Below, in pieces: positions 1 to 8,463 of a stretch of 38,125 nucleotides of DNA. The stretch's first letter is position 1, and each line of letters opens with the position of its first letter. Origin of the DNA: Acetofilamentum sp. Lineage in GTDB: Bacteria > Bacteroidota > Bacteroidia > Bacteroidales > DYOH01. A program made the position numbers and the translations under genes. The stretch lies in the NCBI GenBank assembly GCA_020720625.1, contig DYOH01000032.1:1-38125 (forward strand). The letters are read 5' to 3'. Under the pieces are notes generated by a model, which was not told where the DNA came from, searched no databases, and was given only the letters and a program-made list of their open reading frames with translations.

Positions 1-202
1 AACTGATATCCAAATAAAAATAAAAGAATAAAATAGTAACTAAATCAATTTCAGTATATTTAAATACAGAATTATATAAAGTATTTATATATCTTTAGTT
101 TATAGCAACAATACAGTATAGCATGAAAATATGATTCTTATCATTTTATGGTTAAAATGCAGAAAATAAAGCTATTACGCACCAAAAAAACTTAACCCGA
201 AA

Positions 203-234
203 TTGCTTGTAATGCGAATAATAATTTACCTTTG
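203..234 (+). promoter_or_regulatory. Candidate Bacteroidetes-type promoter for the first gene
   Basis: TACCTTTG at 227-234 fits the Bacteroidetes -7 consensus TAnnTTTG. A TTG at 207-209 lies 17 nt upstream and could be the -33 element. Transcription would start near 240, about 35 nt before the ATG at 274. The rest of positions 1-202 is A+T-rich and shows no gene or other signal that I recognise. Confidence 0.55.
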
Positions 235-273
235 TAATAACCATAATATTTCAATGAACTAAAAAAAAACTGT

Positions 274-1605
274 ATGAAAAAAAAGGTTATTATTATTGGC
301 GCAGCCGGCCGCGATTTTCACAACTTCAATACCTATTTCCGTAATAACGAAGGCTACGAAGTAGTAGCATTTACCGCCGCACAAATACCCGATATAGATG
401 GACGTAAATATCCGGCCGAATTGGCAGGAAAACTTTACCCATCGGGCATTCCAATTTTTGCGGAGGAAGAATTGTGCCATTTAATCAAAACACATCAAAT
501 CGACGATTGTGTTTTTTCATATAGCGATGTTCCTTACGCAAGAGTAATGAATATGAGCGCTTTGGTAAATGCAGCAGGTGCCAACTTTATGCTTTTAGGC
601 CCCAAAGATACCATGCTGAAAAGCACCAAACCGGTAATCTCGGTTGTAGCTACACGAACTGGCTGTGGTAAGAGTCAAACTTCGAGAAAAGTAATCGAGT
701 ATTTAATGAATAAAGGCTTAAAAGTGATTGCAGTTCGACATCCTATGCCTTATGGAGATTTGGTTGCACAAAAAGTTCAGCGTTTTGCAACGATAGCAGA
801 TTTAGCCAAACACAAATGTACAATCGAAGAGATGGAAGAGTACGAACCACATGTTGTGCGCGGAAATGTAATTTACGCAGGTGTTGACTATGAAGCTATT
901 TTGCGCGCCGCCGAAAACGATCCCGATGGTTGCGACGTTATTCTATGGGACGGCGGAAACAACGACTTCTCGTTCTATAAGCCAGATCTAACCATTACCG
1001 TAGCCGACCCACACCGTCCGGGGCACGAAGTAAGTTACTATCCCGGCGAAGTAAATCTGCGTTTGGCCGATGTTGTGGTTATCAACAAAATGGATTCAGC
1101 ATCACCGGAAGGAATTCAAACCGTAAGAACAAATATCGAAAAAGTAAACCCAAATGCCATAGTTGTTGATGGTGCATCTCCAATTAGGGTTGATAATCCG
1201 GAGTTGATTAAAGGTAAACGCGTGTTGGTTGTAGAAGATGGCCCTACATTAACCCACGGCGAAATGAAAATTGGTGCTGGAGTTGTAGCTGCGAAGAAGT
1301 TCGGAGCTAAGGAATTGGTAGATCCGCGCCCCTATACTACTGGAAAACTGGCCGAAACATTCCGCATTTATCCTAATATTGGAATTCTGCTTCCTGCAAT
1401 GGGTTACAGCGAAACTCAATTGCGCGATTTGGAAACTACCATCAATAGCACCGATTGCGATGCAGTTGTTATTGGTACACCAATTGACTTAAGCAGAATT
1501 ATCAACATAAAAAAACCGCATACGCGCGTATATTACGACCTTCAAGAAATTGGCGAACCAAATCTAAAAGGCGTTTTGGATGAATTTATGAACAAAAATC
1601 TTTAA
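274..1605 (+). CDS. Cyclic 2,3-diphosphoglycerate synthetase-like P-loop GTPase
   Basis: This 443-aa cytosolic protein resembles proteins annotated as cyclic 2,3-diphosphoglycerate synthetase. An N-terminal Rossmann-like stretch (VIIIGAAGRDFHNF, about residues 5-18) precedes a P-loop NTPase core. The core has Walker A TRTGCGKSQTS (127-137), an acidic strand ILWDGGNNDF (about 223-232) and an NKMD guanine-specificity motif (271-274). In methanogens the named enzyme makes a phosphoglycerate osmolyte. Bacterial homologues are common but their substrate is mostly unproven, so the family is better supported than the reaction. The gene is monocistronic, with a TAnnTTTG promoter upstream and a strong terminator at 1641. 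The ATG at 274 begins directly with the first beta strand. Confidence 0.8.
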   Translation: MKKKVIIIGAAGRDFHNFNTYFRNNEGYEVVAFTAAQIPDIDGRKYPAELAGKLYPSGIPIFAEEELCHLIKTHQIDDCVFSYSDVPYARVMNMSALVNAAGANFMLLGPKDTMLKSTKPVISVVATRTGCGKSQTSRKVIEYLMNKGLKVIAVRHPMPYGDLVAQKVQRFATIADLAKHKCTIEEMEEYEPHVVRGNVIYAGVDYEAILRAAENDPDGCDVILWDGGNNDFSFYKPDLTITVADPHRPGHEVSYYPGEVNLRLADVVVINKMDSASPEGIQTVRTNIEKVNPNAIVVDGASPIRVDNPELIKGKRVLVVEDGPTLTHGEMKIGAGVVAAKKFGAKELVDPRPYTTGKLAETFRIYPNIGILLPAMGYSETQLRDLETTINSTDCDAVVIGTPIDLSRIINIKKPHTRVYYDLQEIGEPNLKGVLDEFMNKNL

Positions 1606-1640
1606 TAGTTACTTTCATTAATTAGCGTTAAATTGTTTTG

Positions 1641-1673
1641 CTCCTTCGGAATGCTTTTTTCGAAGGAGTTTTT
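1641..1673 (+). terminator. Rho-independent terminator after the DPG synthetase-like gene
   Basis: A perfect 8-bp stem CTCCTTCG (1641-1648) / CGAAGGAG (1661-1668) with a 12-nt loop is followed directly by TTTTT. It lies 36 nt after the stop codon. Confidence 0.85.
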
Positions 1674-2247
1674 CTTTATAAAACTTATTAAGAAAGGAAT
1701 AGCTTCGAAATATTCAGTAAAAAATACAAATGAACCAAAATTCATATACTTAGATACCTTGCAAACAAACGGGCGCAATTAGATTTTTTTATAATTGATT
1801 TATTGCGGCTCAATAGATGGAAAATAACTCCTTTGCATTTATATAATATGCAGTGCTTTATCCAAATACTATCTAAAAAAAAATCACCCACAAAAACATA
1901 AGCAGATTATTATCATTATTCTTCAAAATAAAAATGATTAACAAATGGCTGCCCCAAAAAATAATGGCTGGTTTTGCACTAACCCAATTAATTTAGGTTT
2001 AAATATTCCCCCCGATTTTATTTCATCAAACAAATAAAGTTGCCACAGATTCATATCAAAACAGAATAAAATCAATAAAAAAAAATATTTGCAGAAAAAA
2101 TTAGAATTACTATTTTTATCCATCCTACCAATTGCTTATTCCGAAAAAGAATGAACACATAAACTGTGTATGTTTTTTTTTCATGCGAACAAGTAAAACG
2201 ACGATTAAATCTATCTATTGAATAAAATAATGTCTAAAAATAACAAA
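1674..2247. other. A+T-rich intergenic region without recognised genes
   Basis: About 570 bp between the terminator and the peptidase gene. I see poly-A and poly-T tracts but no convincing coding frame, tRNA or stable hairpin. The promoter of the downstream peptidase should be here, but no clear TAnnTTTG box stands out. Confidence 0.4.
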
Positions 2248-4539
2248 ATGAAAAGAATATTTTTTCTGCTCATTGCTGCACTCAGCACGCAATTTTTGAT
2301 GGCGCAAGAATATAAAGCCAACCAATTTCAGCAGCTCGACAATTTGCTGCGTTCGCCCAACGCCTTTAGAACAGCCTCTGGCAAACCGGGTTACAAATAT
2401 TGGCAACAAAAAGCCGATTATAAAATGAGTATTGAACTCGACGACAACAAGCAAACACTAAAAGGCTACCAAACAATTACTTATACAAATAATTCGCCCG
2501 ATGAACTAGTTTATTTATGGGTTCAACTCGACCAGAATATCCAGGAAAAAACATCGTACCGCAACCAAAGTGCCCCTTCTGGAATTCGCGAAAAGCAGAG
2601 TTTAAACTCCTACAATTGGTTTTTTGGTAATTATGAGTATGATGGCGGATTTAAAATCGAAGAAGTAAGCGACAAAAACAAGCAAGCCCTTGCATATATT
2701 ATCAACAATACCATGCTGCGCATAGATTTGCCCCAAGCCCTAAAACCTGGCGAAAGCTATGAATTTAACATCAAATGGTGGTATAATATAAATAACCGCG
2801 AATTTGTAGGCGGCAGAAGTGGTTACGAACATTTTGCCGAAGACAACAATAATTTATACACTATTGCCCAGTTTTACCCAAGAATGGCACTTTATAGCGA
2901 TTTTCAAGGTTGGCAAAACAAGCAATTTACCGGAATTGGCGAGTTTACGCTCAGTTTTGGCGACTATGATGTGCAAATTACTGTGCCATCAGACTTTATT
3001 CTTGGCTCTACCGGGGTGTTACAAAATGCCAACGAGGTGCTCACAGCTGAGCAAATCAATCGATTAGAAAAAGCTAAAACATCAACAAAACCATTGATGA
3101 TAGTGGACCAGAAGGAGGCCGAGAAAAAAGAAAAAACAAAAGCAACAACAAGCAAAACATGGCATTTTAAAGCACAAAATGTGCGCGATTTTGCCTTTGC
3201 AGGTTCACGAAAATTTATTTGGGATGCCATGGGAGTAAAATCTGGTGCCAACGATGTGCTGGCCATGTCGTTCTATCCCAAAGAAGGCAATCCGCTGTGG
3301 GAAAAATATTCGACCATGGCCATTGCCCACACCTTAAAAGTATATTCGCACTTTACCTTCGATTATCCCTATCCGGTGGCCATTTCGGTGCACACCGACC
3401 GAATGGGCATGGAATATCCCATGATTTCGTTTAACGGCGGTAGACCCGAAAAAGACGGCACATACTCCGAGAATACCAAATATGGCATGATTGGAGTGAT
3501 AATTCACGAAGTAGGCCACAATTATTTTCCCATGATTGTAAACAGCGACGAACGGCAATGGACATGGATGGACGAAGGCCTGAACACTTTTTTACAAGGC
3601 CTTGCCGAGCGCGAGTGGGATAGAAACTGGCCCGAATGGGTTGGAAATCCGCGCAATATAGTAGAATATATGCGCACCGACCCCAATAAAATAGCGCCCG
3701 TCATGTCAATGTCGGAAACCATTATAAACAGGAGCGCCAATGCCTATCAAAAACCGGCAACAGCCCTTAATATTCTCAGAGAAACAATAATGGGCAGAGA
3801 ACTATTCGATTTTGCCTTTAAGCAATATGCAAAAACCTGGATGTTTAAACATCCCACACCCGACGATTTTTTCCGAATCATGGAAGATGCTTCGGCCATT
3901 GATTTGGATTGGTTCTGGCGAGGATGGTTTTTTACCACCAATCATGTAGATATTGATATCGACAAAGTAATTTCTTATCAGGTAAACTCCCAAAATCCGA
4001 GCAAAGAAAAAGCTTTTCAGAAACAACTGCAGGAAAAAGACCCAAACTATATTGCCTACGAGCGCGACTTAAACCGCAAAATGGTGGTAGACGAAAATCC
4101 GGAAATGAAAGATTTTTACAACTCCTACAATCCCTATAGCGTTAGCCCAATGGAAACAAGCCAATATAACAAGCTGATGGCCACCCTTTCGGCATCCGAA
4201 AAAGAAATATTCAACAGCACTTTATACCAAACCGAAGTGAGCTTTAAAAACATTGGCGGATTAGTAATGCCCCTAATCGTAGAACTTACCTATAAAGATA
4301 ATTCAACCGAACTGGTGCGTATTCCGGCAGAAATATGGATGAAAAACAACTACGAAACCAAACGGGTATTTAGTAGCAAAATGGAGGTGATTAAAGTAAA
4401 ACTCGACCCTTATCAGGAAACCGCCGATACGGACATGAGCAACAATAGTTTTCCGCAAGAAATACCACAATCGCGCTTCGAAATTTATAAACAACAATAT
4501 CCGCAAAGACCAAATCCGATGCAACAGCAAGGCCGGTAA
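2248..4539 (+). CDS. Exported M1 family (gluzincin) metallopeptidase
   Basis: This is an aminopeptidase-like zinc peptidase, probably periplasmic or surface-exposed. The zinc site HEVGH (residues 420-424) is followed after exactly 18 residues by the third ligand E443 in WMDEGLN. This is the HEXXH-x18-E arrangement of family M1. GMEYP upstream takes the place of the GAMEN exopeptidase motif. From the ATG at 2248 the protein begins with a signal peptide (MKRIFFLLIAALSTQFLMAQ) and has 763 residues. An in-frame ATG at 2230 and a TTG at 2218 exist but would put a polar extension before the signal peptide. The C-terminus is Pro/Gln-rich. The substrate cannot be inferred. The gene stands alone between intergenic regions and ends at a terminator (4568). 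Confidence 0.88.
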   Translation: MKRIFFLLIAALSTQFLMAQEYKANQFQQLDNLLRSPNAFRTASGKPGYKYWQQKADYKMSIELDDNKQTLKGYQTITYTNNSPDELVYLWVQLDQNIQEKTSYRNQSAPSGIREKQSLNSYNWFFGNYEYDGGFKIEEVSDKNKQALAYIINNTMLRIDLPQALKPGESYEFNIKWWYNINNREFVGGRSGYEHFAEDNNNLYTIAQFYPRMALYSDFQGWQNKQFTGIGEFTLSFGDYDVQITVPSDFILGSTGVLQNANEVLTAEQINRLEKAKTSTKPLMIVDQKEAEKKEKTKATTSKTWHFKAQNVRDFAFAGSRKFIWDAMGVKSGANDVLAMSFYPKEGNPLWEKYSTMAIAHTLKVYSHFTFDYPYPVAISVHTDRMGMEYPMISFNGGRPEKDGTYSENTKYGMIGVIIHEVGHNYFPMIVNSDERQWTWMDEGLNTFLQGLAEREWDRNWPEWVGNPRNIVEYMRTDPNKIAPVMSMSETIINRSANAYQKPATALNILRETIMGRELFDFAFKQYAKTWMFKHPTPDDFFRIMEDASAIDLDWFWRGWFFTTNHVDIDIDKVISYQVNSQNPSKEKAFQKQLQEKDPNYIAYERDLNRKMVVDENPEMKDFYNSYNPYSVSPMETSQYNKLMATLSASEKEIFNSTLYQTEVSFKNIGGLVMPLIVELTYKDNSTELVRIPAEIWMKNNYETKRVFSSKMEVIKVKLDPYQETADTDMSNNSFPQEIPQSRFEIYKQQYPQRPNPMQQQGR

Positions 4540-4567
4540 TTAAAAAGCACACCGCAATAAAGCACAA

Positions 4568-4606
4568 AACGCTCGGCAAATCACAAGCGCTGAGCGTTTT
4601 TATTTT
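4568..4606 (+). terminator. Rho-independent terminator after the M1 peptidase
   Basis: A 10-bp stem AACGCTCGGC (4568-4577) / GCTGAGCGTT (4589-4598), with one G-T wobble, runs into TTTTTATTTT. Confidence 0.85.
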
Positions 4607-4792
4607 CCCTGAAAATCAGAAAAACGCACATCCCAGAGTCAAAATTCTATAAAGCAAAGCAAAAAAAGGAACAAAAGCATGCCAATAAAATTGCTAGGCA
4701 ACGTAAAAAAAACAGAATTTGCATCATTTTTGCCATAATTTCATTAAATTAGCGGCAATTACAATTTTAAATATATCGTAAAGGTTCTGTCT

Positions 4793-7117
4793 ATGAAAAT
4801 GAAAATCAGAACAAAATTATTGGTTTATATCTTAAGCGTATCTATATTAATTTATCTGATATCAGTAGGTTATGTAAGCGTAAACTTAACTGCCATATCC
4901 TACAACAGCGCCAAAAGTCTGGCCATTAGCGAAGCAAAAAAATATGCAAACGCCGTAAAAGCAGACTTGGATGCAGATTTATCCGTAACACGCGGAGTGG
5001 CCAATGTATTTCAAGCCTACCACCAAATGCCACGCTCTATTTGGGAGCCCTTATTTATGGAAGCCCAAAAAAATCTGGTAGCATCAAACCCCGATTTTAT
5101 AGCCTTTGCTACTAGCTGGGAATATGCAGCCATCGACAGTGCTTACAAAAAAAATCATGGTCGTATACAAATGGGATACTACCGCACCGGCAAAGATTTC
5201 GGCATTTTGTATAAAGAAAAAAACATGGAAGCCGACGACCGCACAAGTTTATATTATCAGGCCAAATCGCAAAAAATTGAACTATTAACAGATGCCTACC
5301 GCGATTCCTATTCCGGTAAAGCAGAAGATTCGATATTAATGGCAAGTATTGTAGTGCCAATCGTTTATGAAAATACCTTTGCCGGATTGACCGGTGTAGA
5401 TATTTCGCTCGAACGTTTTCAGGATATGATTGGCGATATTCGTCCATTTCCGGAGAGTTTCTCATTTTTAGTAAGCAATAGCGGAATTTTTATTGCACAT
5501 CCCGACCCCTTTAAAATAACCGGAACCATTCTCGACGAATATACCGAACTCGACGAAAGGTTAGGAATGATGGAAAAAATTAAAAATGGTATTTCGTTTA
5601 GCACCGAATTCAAAGATATTCAAGGAACGAACTATTTCATATCTTTCGAACCCATTTTTCTGGACGGTAAATTGCAACCCTGGTCGATAGGAATTGCTGT
5701 TCCGTTAAAAGTTATTTATGCAGAAACCCGCGAAAATCTTACTATTTCTATTGTTGTTGGATTTATTGGTATGATTATTATGATTCTGGTTGTTTTCGTA
5801 ACAGCCGGACAAATAAGCTTTCCATTAGGCAAAGCCACAGAAGTATTAAGCATTCTCAGCAAAGGAGATATTCTTAATGCACCCGAATTACCTGTAAAAT
5901 CGGAAGATGAAATAGGAAAAATATCCGAATCGGTGAATATTCTGGTTAATGGCTTAAGCAAAATGGCCAAATACGCCGACGAGATTGGAAAGGGAAATTT
6001 TGATGCCCCGCTGGATATGCTGTCTAACAAAGATGTTATTGCTGCCACGCTAATAAACATGAGCCACAATCTATCGCGCTCGAAAGATGAAGAAGAAACC
6101 CGACGAAAACAAGAGCGCGAAGAAGTATGGGTTTCGCACGGTATTGCCAATGTAAGCTCCATCTTACGTAACCAATACACCGAGTTTGACACTTTTTCTA
6201 AAGATGTACTATCTTCGCTGGTCAAATATATCGAAGGCAAAGTTGCCGCCATTTATATTGTTGAACAGGATACAACATTGCCCGAACAGGTACATTTACG
6301 ACAAACAGCCAGTTTCGGTGCCGACGAAATACTAAGCCAACGCATTGACATTAGATTACGCGAAGGAATTATAGGCAGAGCCGTATCCCTTAAAAGTATG
6401 GTAATGCTTGACCCCATTCCTAAAGATTATTATAAAATTGCATCTGGCCTCGGCCGGCACACCCCAAAGTATGTATACGCTTTTCCTTTTGTTTTTAACG
6501 ATGAATGTTTAGGGGCAATCGAACTCGGTGAGATGAATCCTCTGGAAGATTATAAAATCGATTTTATAAACCGAATTTGCGAAAGTATTGCAATTACTAT
6601 CTTGCGACTAGGTTCCGGATTTGAAACCACAAGACTGCTGCAAGCTTCACAAATTAATGCAGCAAATTTAGAGGAGAAAGAGGAGGAATTAAATCAGCAA
6701 CTAGAAGAGGTGCAAAAAGTGCAACAAAGAATGTCGCTTAAAGCACTAGAAACACAAAACCTGCTAGAAGCCATAAATTCAGTAGCCTACGTTGCCACTT
6801 ACGATATGAATGGAATAATGATCGATGCCAACGACGCATTGCTTAAACTTTTCAATGTGAAAAGAGAAGATGTGGTTGGCCGCTATCAGGGTGCATTTAA
6901 AACCAGCCGAAAAGTAGACGAAGATATCGAATTTCAGAAGTTTTGGGCAGAATTGCACGCAGGCAAAACACAACGGCTCGTTCAGGATGTACTCATCGGC
7001 GGCAAGCAGATTAGCTTATCGGAAATTTACGCCCCGATTCTCAACGATGAAGGCGTAACGGTTAGGGTACTTAATCTTATTCTTGATATCACAGACAGTA
7101 TCATTTCGCATGGGTAA
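4793..7117 (+). CDS. Membrane sensor: Cache - HAMP - GAF - PAS, no output domain
   Basis: This 774-aa signalling protein sits in the inner membrane. TM1 is near residues 7-30. It is followed by a large periplasmic region resembling a double Cache sensor (about 35-310, with VVPIVYENTFAGLTGVDISL) and TM2 (about 315-340). A HAMP-like linker comes next (about 341-395), then a GAF domain (about 455-610), a Glu/Gln-rich coiled coil (about 620-660) and a PAS domain (about 665-770). There is no kinase, methyl-accepting, GGDEF or other catalytic output. The protein ends right after the last PAS strand (ILDITDS). It may signal through a partner, or its 3' end may have been lost when the downstream island arrived. 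The stop lies 23 bp before the WYL gene that opens the island. Confidence 0.8.
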   Translation: MKMKIRTKLLVYILSVSILIYLISVGYVSVNLTAISYNSAKSLAISEAKKYANAVKADLDADLSVTRGVANVFQAYHQMPRSIWEPLFMEAQKNLVASNPDFIAFATSWEYAAIDSAYKKNHGRIQMGYYRTGKDFGILYKEKNMEADDRTSLYYQAKSQKIELLTDAYRDSYSGKAEDSILMASIVVPIVYENTFAGLTGVDISLERFQDMIGDIRPFPESFSFLVSNSGIFIAHPDPFKITGTILDEYTELDERLGMMEKIKNGISFSTEFKDIQGTNYFISFEPIFLDGKLQPWSIGIAVPLKVIYAETRENLTISIVVGFIGMIIMILVVFVTAGQISFPLGKATEVLSILSKGDILNAPELPVKSEDEIGKISESVNILVNGLSKMAKYADEIGKGNFDAPLDMLSNKDVIAATLINMSHNLSRSKDEEETRRKQEREEVWVSHGIANVSSILRNQYTEFDTFSKDVLSSLVKYIEGKVAAIYIVEQDTTLPEQVHLRQTASFGADEILSQRIDIRLREGIIGRAVSLKSMVMLDPIPKDYYKIASGLGRHTPKYVYAFPFVFNDECLGAIELGEMNPLEDYKIDFINRICESIAITILRLGSGFETTRLLQASQINAANLEEKEEELNQQLEEVQKVQQRMSLKALETQNLLEAINSVAYVATYDMNGIMIDANDALLKLFNVKREDVVGRYQGAFKTSRKVDEDIEFQKFWAELHAGKTQRLVQDVLIGGKQISLSEIYAPILNDEGVTVRVLNLILDITDSIISHG

Positions 7118-7140
7118 GCAAGTGAAATCCAAAAAATTCT

Positions 7141-8151
7141 ATGGCCACAAATAAGCAGGCAATTATAAGATATCATGCTTTAGATCAATGTTTTTCAAAC
7201 TCAGGAAGAAAATATTTCATCGATGATTTACTTGAATCCTGCAATAATGCAATTTACACCTATACTGGTACAAAAAATGGAGTGAAACGCAGACAAATTT
7301 TTGAAGACATTAAATTTATGGAAAGTGATCAAGGCTGGTCAATCCCCCTGGAAAAAATTCGCGAAGGAAAAAGAGTATATTATAAATATTCCAATACAAA
7401 GTTTAGTATTAAACAATCATCCATTAATGAATCTGAAGCCAACCAAATAAAAGAAACATTGACAATTCTAAGTAGATTTAAAGGAATGCCGCAGTTTAAT
7501 TGGATAGAAGAGCTTCTTATTCGATTGGAAACTACATTCAATTTAAAGCAACAACCAAAACCCATAATTGGATTTGAACAAAACGTTTATCTTAAAGGCT
7601 TAGAATTTTTTAATTATTTATTTAATGCCTTATTTTATAAAATAGTTTTAAATATTACTTACAAAAGCTACAGACAAAAAATATCTGTTGATATTGAACT
7701 ACATCCATATTTTTTAAAGCAATACAATAATAGGTGGTTTCTATTTGGATATAATGAAAAAGAAAATGCTATCTCTAATCTTGCGCTTGACCGAATTATT
7801 TCGATTAATGAAATAAACAAAAACTTTATAGAAAATCAAGATATTGATTTTGAAGAATACTTCGATGACATTATTGGAGTTACAGTTAAATCAAATCTTG
7901 AAAGACAAAAAATTCTTTTGCAAATTAGCAATCAACTTTGGCCATATATAGAAAGCAAGCCAATTCATGGCTCACAAAAAGTAAAACAAAAAAATGATGA
8001 ATCAATAATCATAGAATTAAACTTACAAATCAATTTCGAGTTTATCTCTCTGATTTTTTCTTACGGAAGCGAAATTAAAATAATAGCGCCGGAAAGCTTA
8101 AAAAATAAAATAATTGACAAGGCAGAAAAGTTACTTCAACAATATATTTAA
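7141..8151 (+). CDS. WYL-domain transcriptional regulator
   Basis: This 336-aa protein is probably a DNA-binding repressor or switch. Residues 1-80 look like a winged helix-turn-helix (YFIDDLLESCNNAIYTYTG ... VKRRQIFEDIKFM). A WYL domain follows, with the core RWFLFGYNEKENAISNLALDRI at about 198-219. Residues 250-336 fit the WCX C-terminal extension. WYL regulators of the CapW/BrxR kind sit at the edge of many phage-defence loci and sense a ligand, possibly nucleic acid. The retron downstream has its own promoter (8162-8189), so this gene may control it in trans. The ATG at 7141 lies 23 bp after the sensor gene. Confidence 0.85.
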   Translation: MATNKQAIIRYHALDQCFSNSGRKYFIDDLLESCNNAIYTYTGTKNGVKRRQIFEDIKFMESDQGWSIPLEKIREGKRVYYKYSNTKFSIKQSSINESEANQIKETLTILSRFKGMPQFNWIEELLIRLETTFNLKQQPKPIIGFEQNVYLKGLEFFNYLFNALFYKIVLNITYKSYRQKISVDIELHPYFLKQYNNRWFLFGYNEKENAISNLALDRIISINEINKNFIENQDIDFEEYFDDIIGVTVKSNLERQKILLQISNQLWPYIESKPIHGSQKVKQKNDESIIIELNLQINFEFISLIFSYGSEIKIIAPESLKNKIIDKAEKLLQQYI

Positions 8152-8161
8152 TTTATGCAGC

Positions 8162-8189
8162 TTGATTGCACAATAAAGATATATATTTG
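8162..8189 (+). promoter_or_regulatory. Promoter of the retron ncRNA-RT operon
   Basis: TATATTTG at 8182-8189 matches TAnnTTTG exactly. TTG at 8162-8164 lies 17 nt upstream, the same spacing as at the promoter at 203-234. The predicted start near 8194-8197 falls at the base of the a1 stem (8198), where a retron ncRNA should begin. No direct or inverted repeat for the WYL regulator was obvious here. Confidence 0.65.
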
Positions 8190-8190
8190 C

Positions 8191-8448
8191 CCAAGTTCTT
8201 TGAAATACTTGCCTAAAGATATTGAATCGTGCATGCTGGTCCTGATTTTTTCAGGACAATGATTGGCATGACTTCCCGACAATGTGCGGGATGAATGTCT
8301 CTGACAAATTGATAAAGCCGGCAATCTTGTAATATTATATTACATGTTATTGATTATTATTTATTGATTTGTTTATGATAATTTAAGTACAATTATAGTA
8401 TAGTATTGTTCATACTTATAGAGTATCACGCAAGTATTTTCAAAGTTC
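8191..8448 (+). ncRNA. Retron msr-msd non-coding RNA
   Basis: This interval between the WYL and RT genes has retron architecture. Arm a1 (CTTTGAAATACTTGC, 8198-8212) pairs with arm a2 (GCAAGTATTTTCAAAG, 8430-8445) over 15 bp with one bulged T (8440), enclosing everything between. Just after a1 comes CTAAAGATATTG; G8218 is a possible branching guanosine. The msr part holds a 7-bp hairpin GTCCTGA-TTTTT-TCAGGAC (8239-8257) extended by CATGC/GCATG (8232-8236/8266-8270). A TCCCG/CGGGA hairpin follows (8274-8278/8287-8291). The msd part is very A+T-rich and contains hairpins at 8328-8344 (TGTAATA/TATTACA), 8378-8396 and 8399-8420. The exact msr/msd boundary and template end cannot be fixed without folding or sequencing of the cDNA. 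The RT ATG lies 18 nt after a2. Confidence 0.8.
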
Positions 8449-8463
8449 ATTTTGCATAAAAAA

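Noticed and set aside
5716-6252. 178-codon frame on the minus strand inside the sensor gene
   Set aside because: It is antisense to a well-supported Cache/HAMP/GAF coding frame and its Ser/Thr-rich product has no recognisable fold.
8347-8369. TTATTGATT repeated at 14-bp spacing (8347-8355 and 8361-8369), considered as iterons or a CRISPR remnant
   Set aside because: Only two short A+T-rich copies inside the retron ncRNA; chance or msd structure explains them.
8452-8463. TTG start giving a 406-aa reverse transcriptase
   Set aside because: The ATG at 8464 is equally in frame, keeps a small gap from the a2 arm and is a more usual start.
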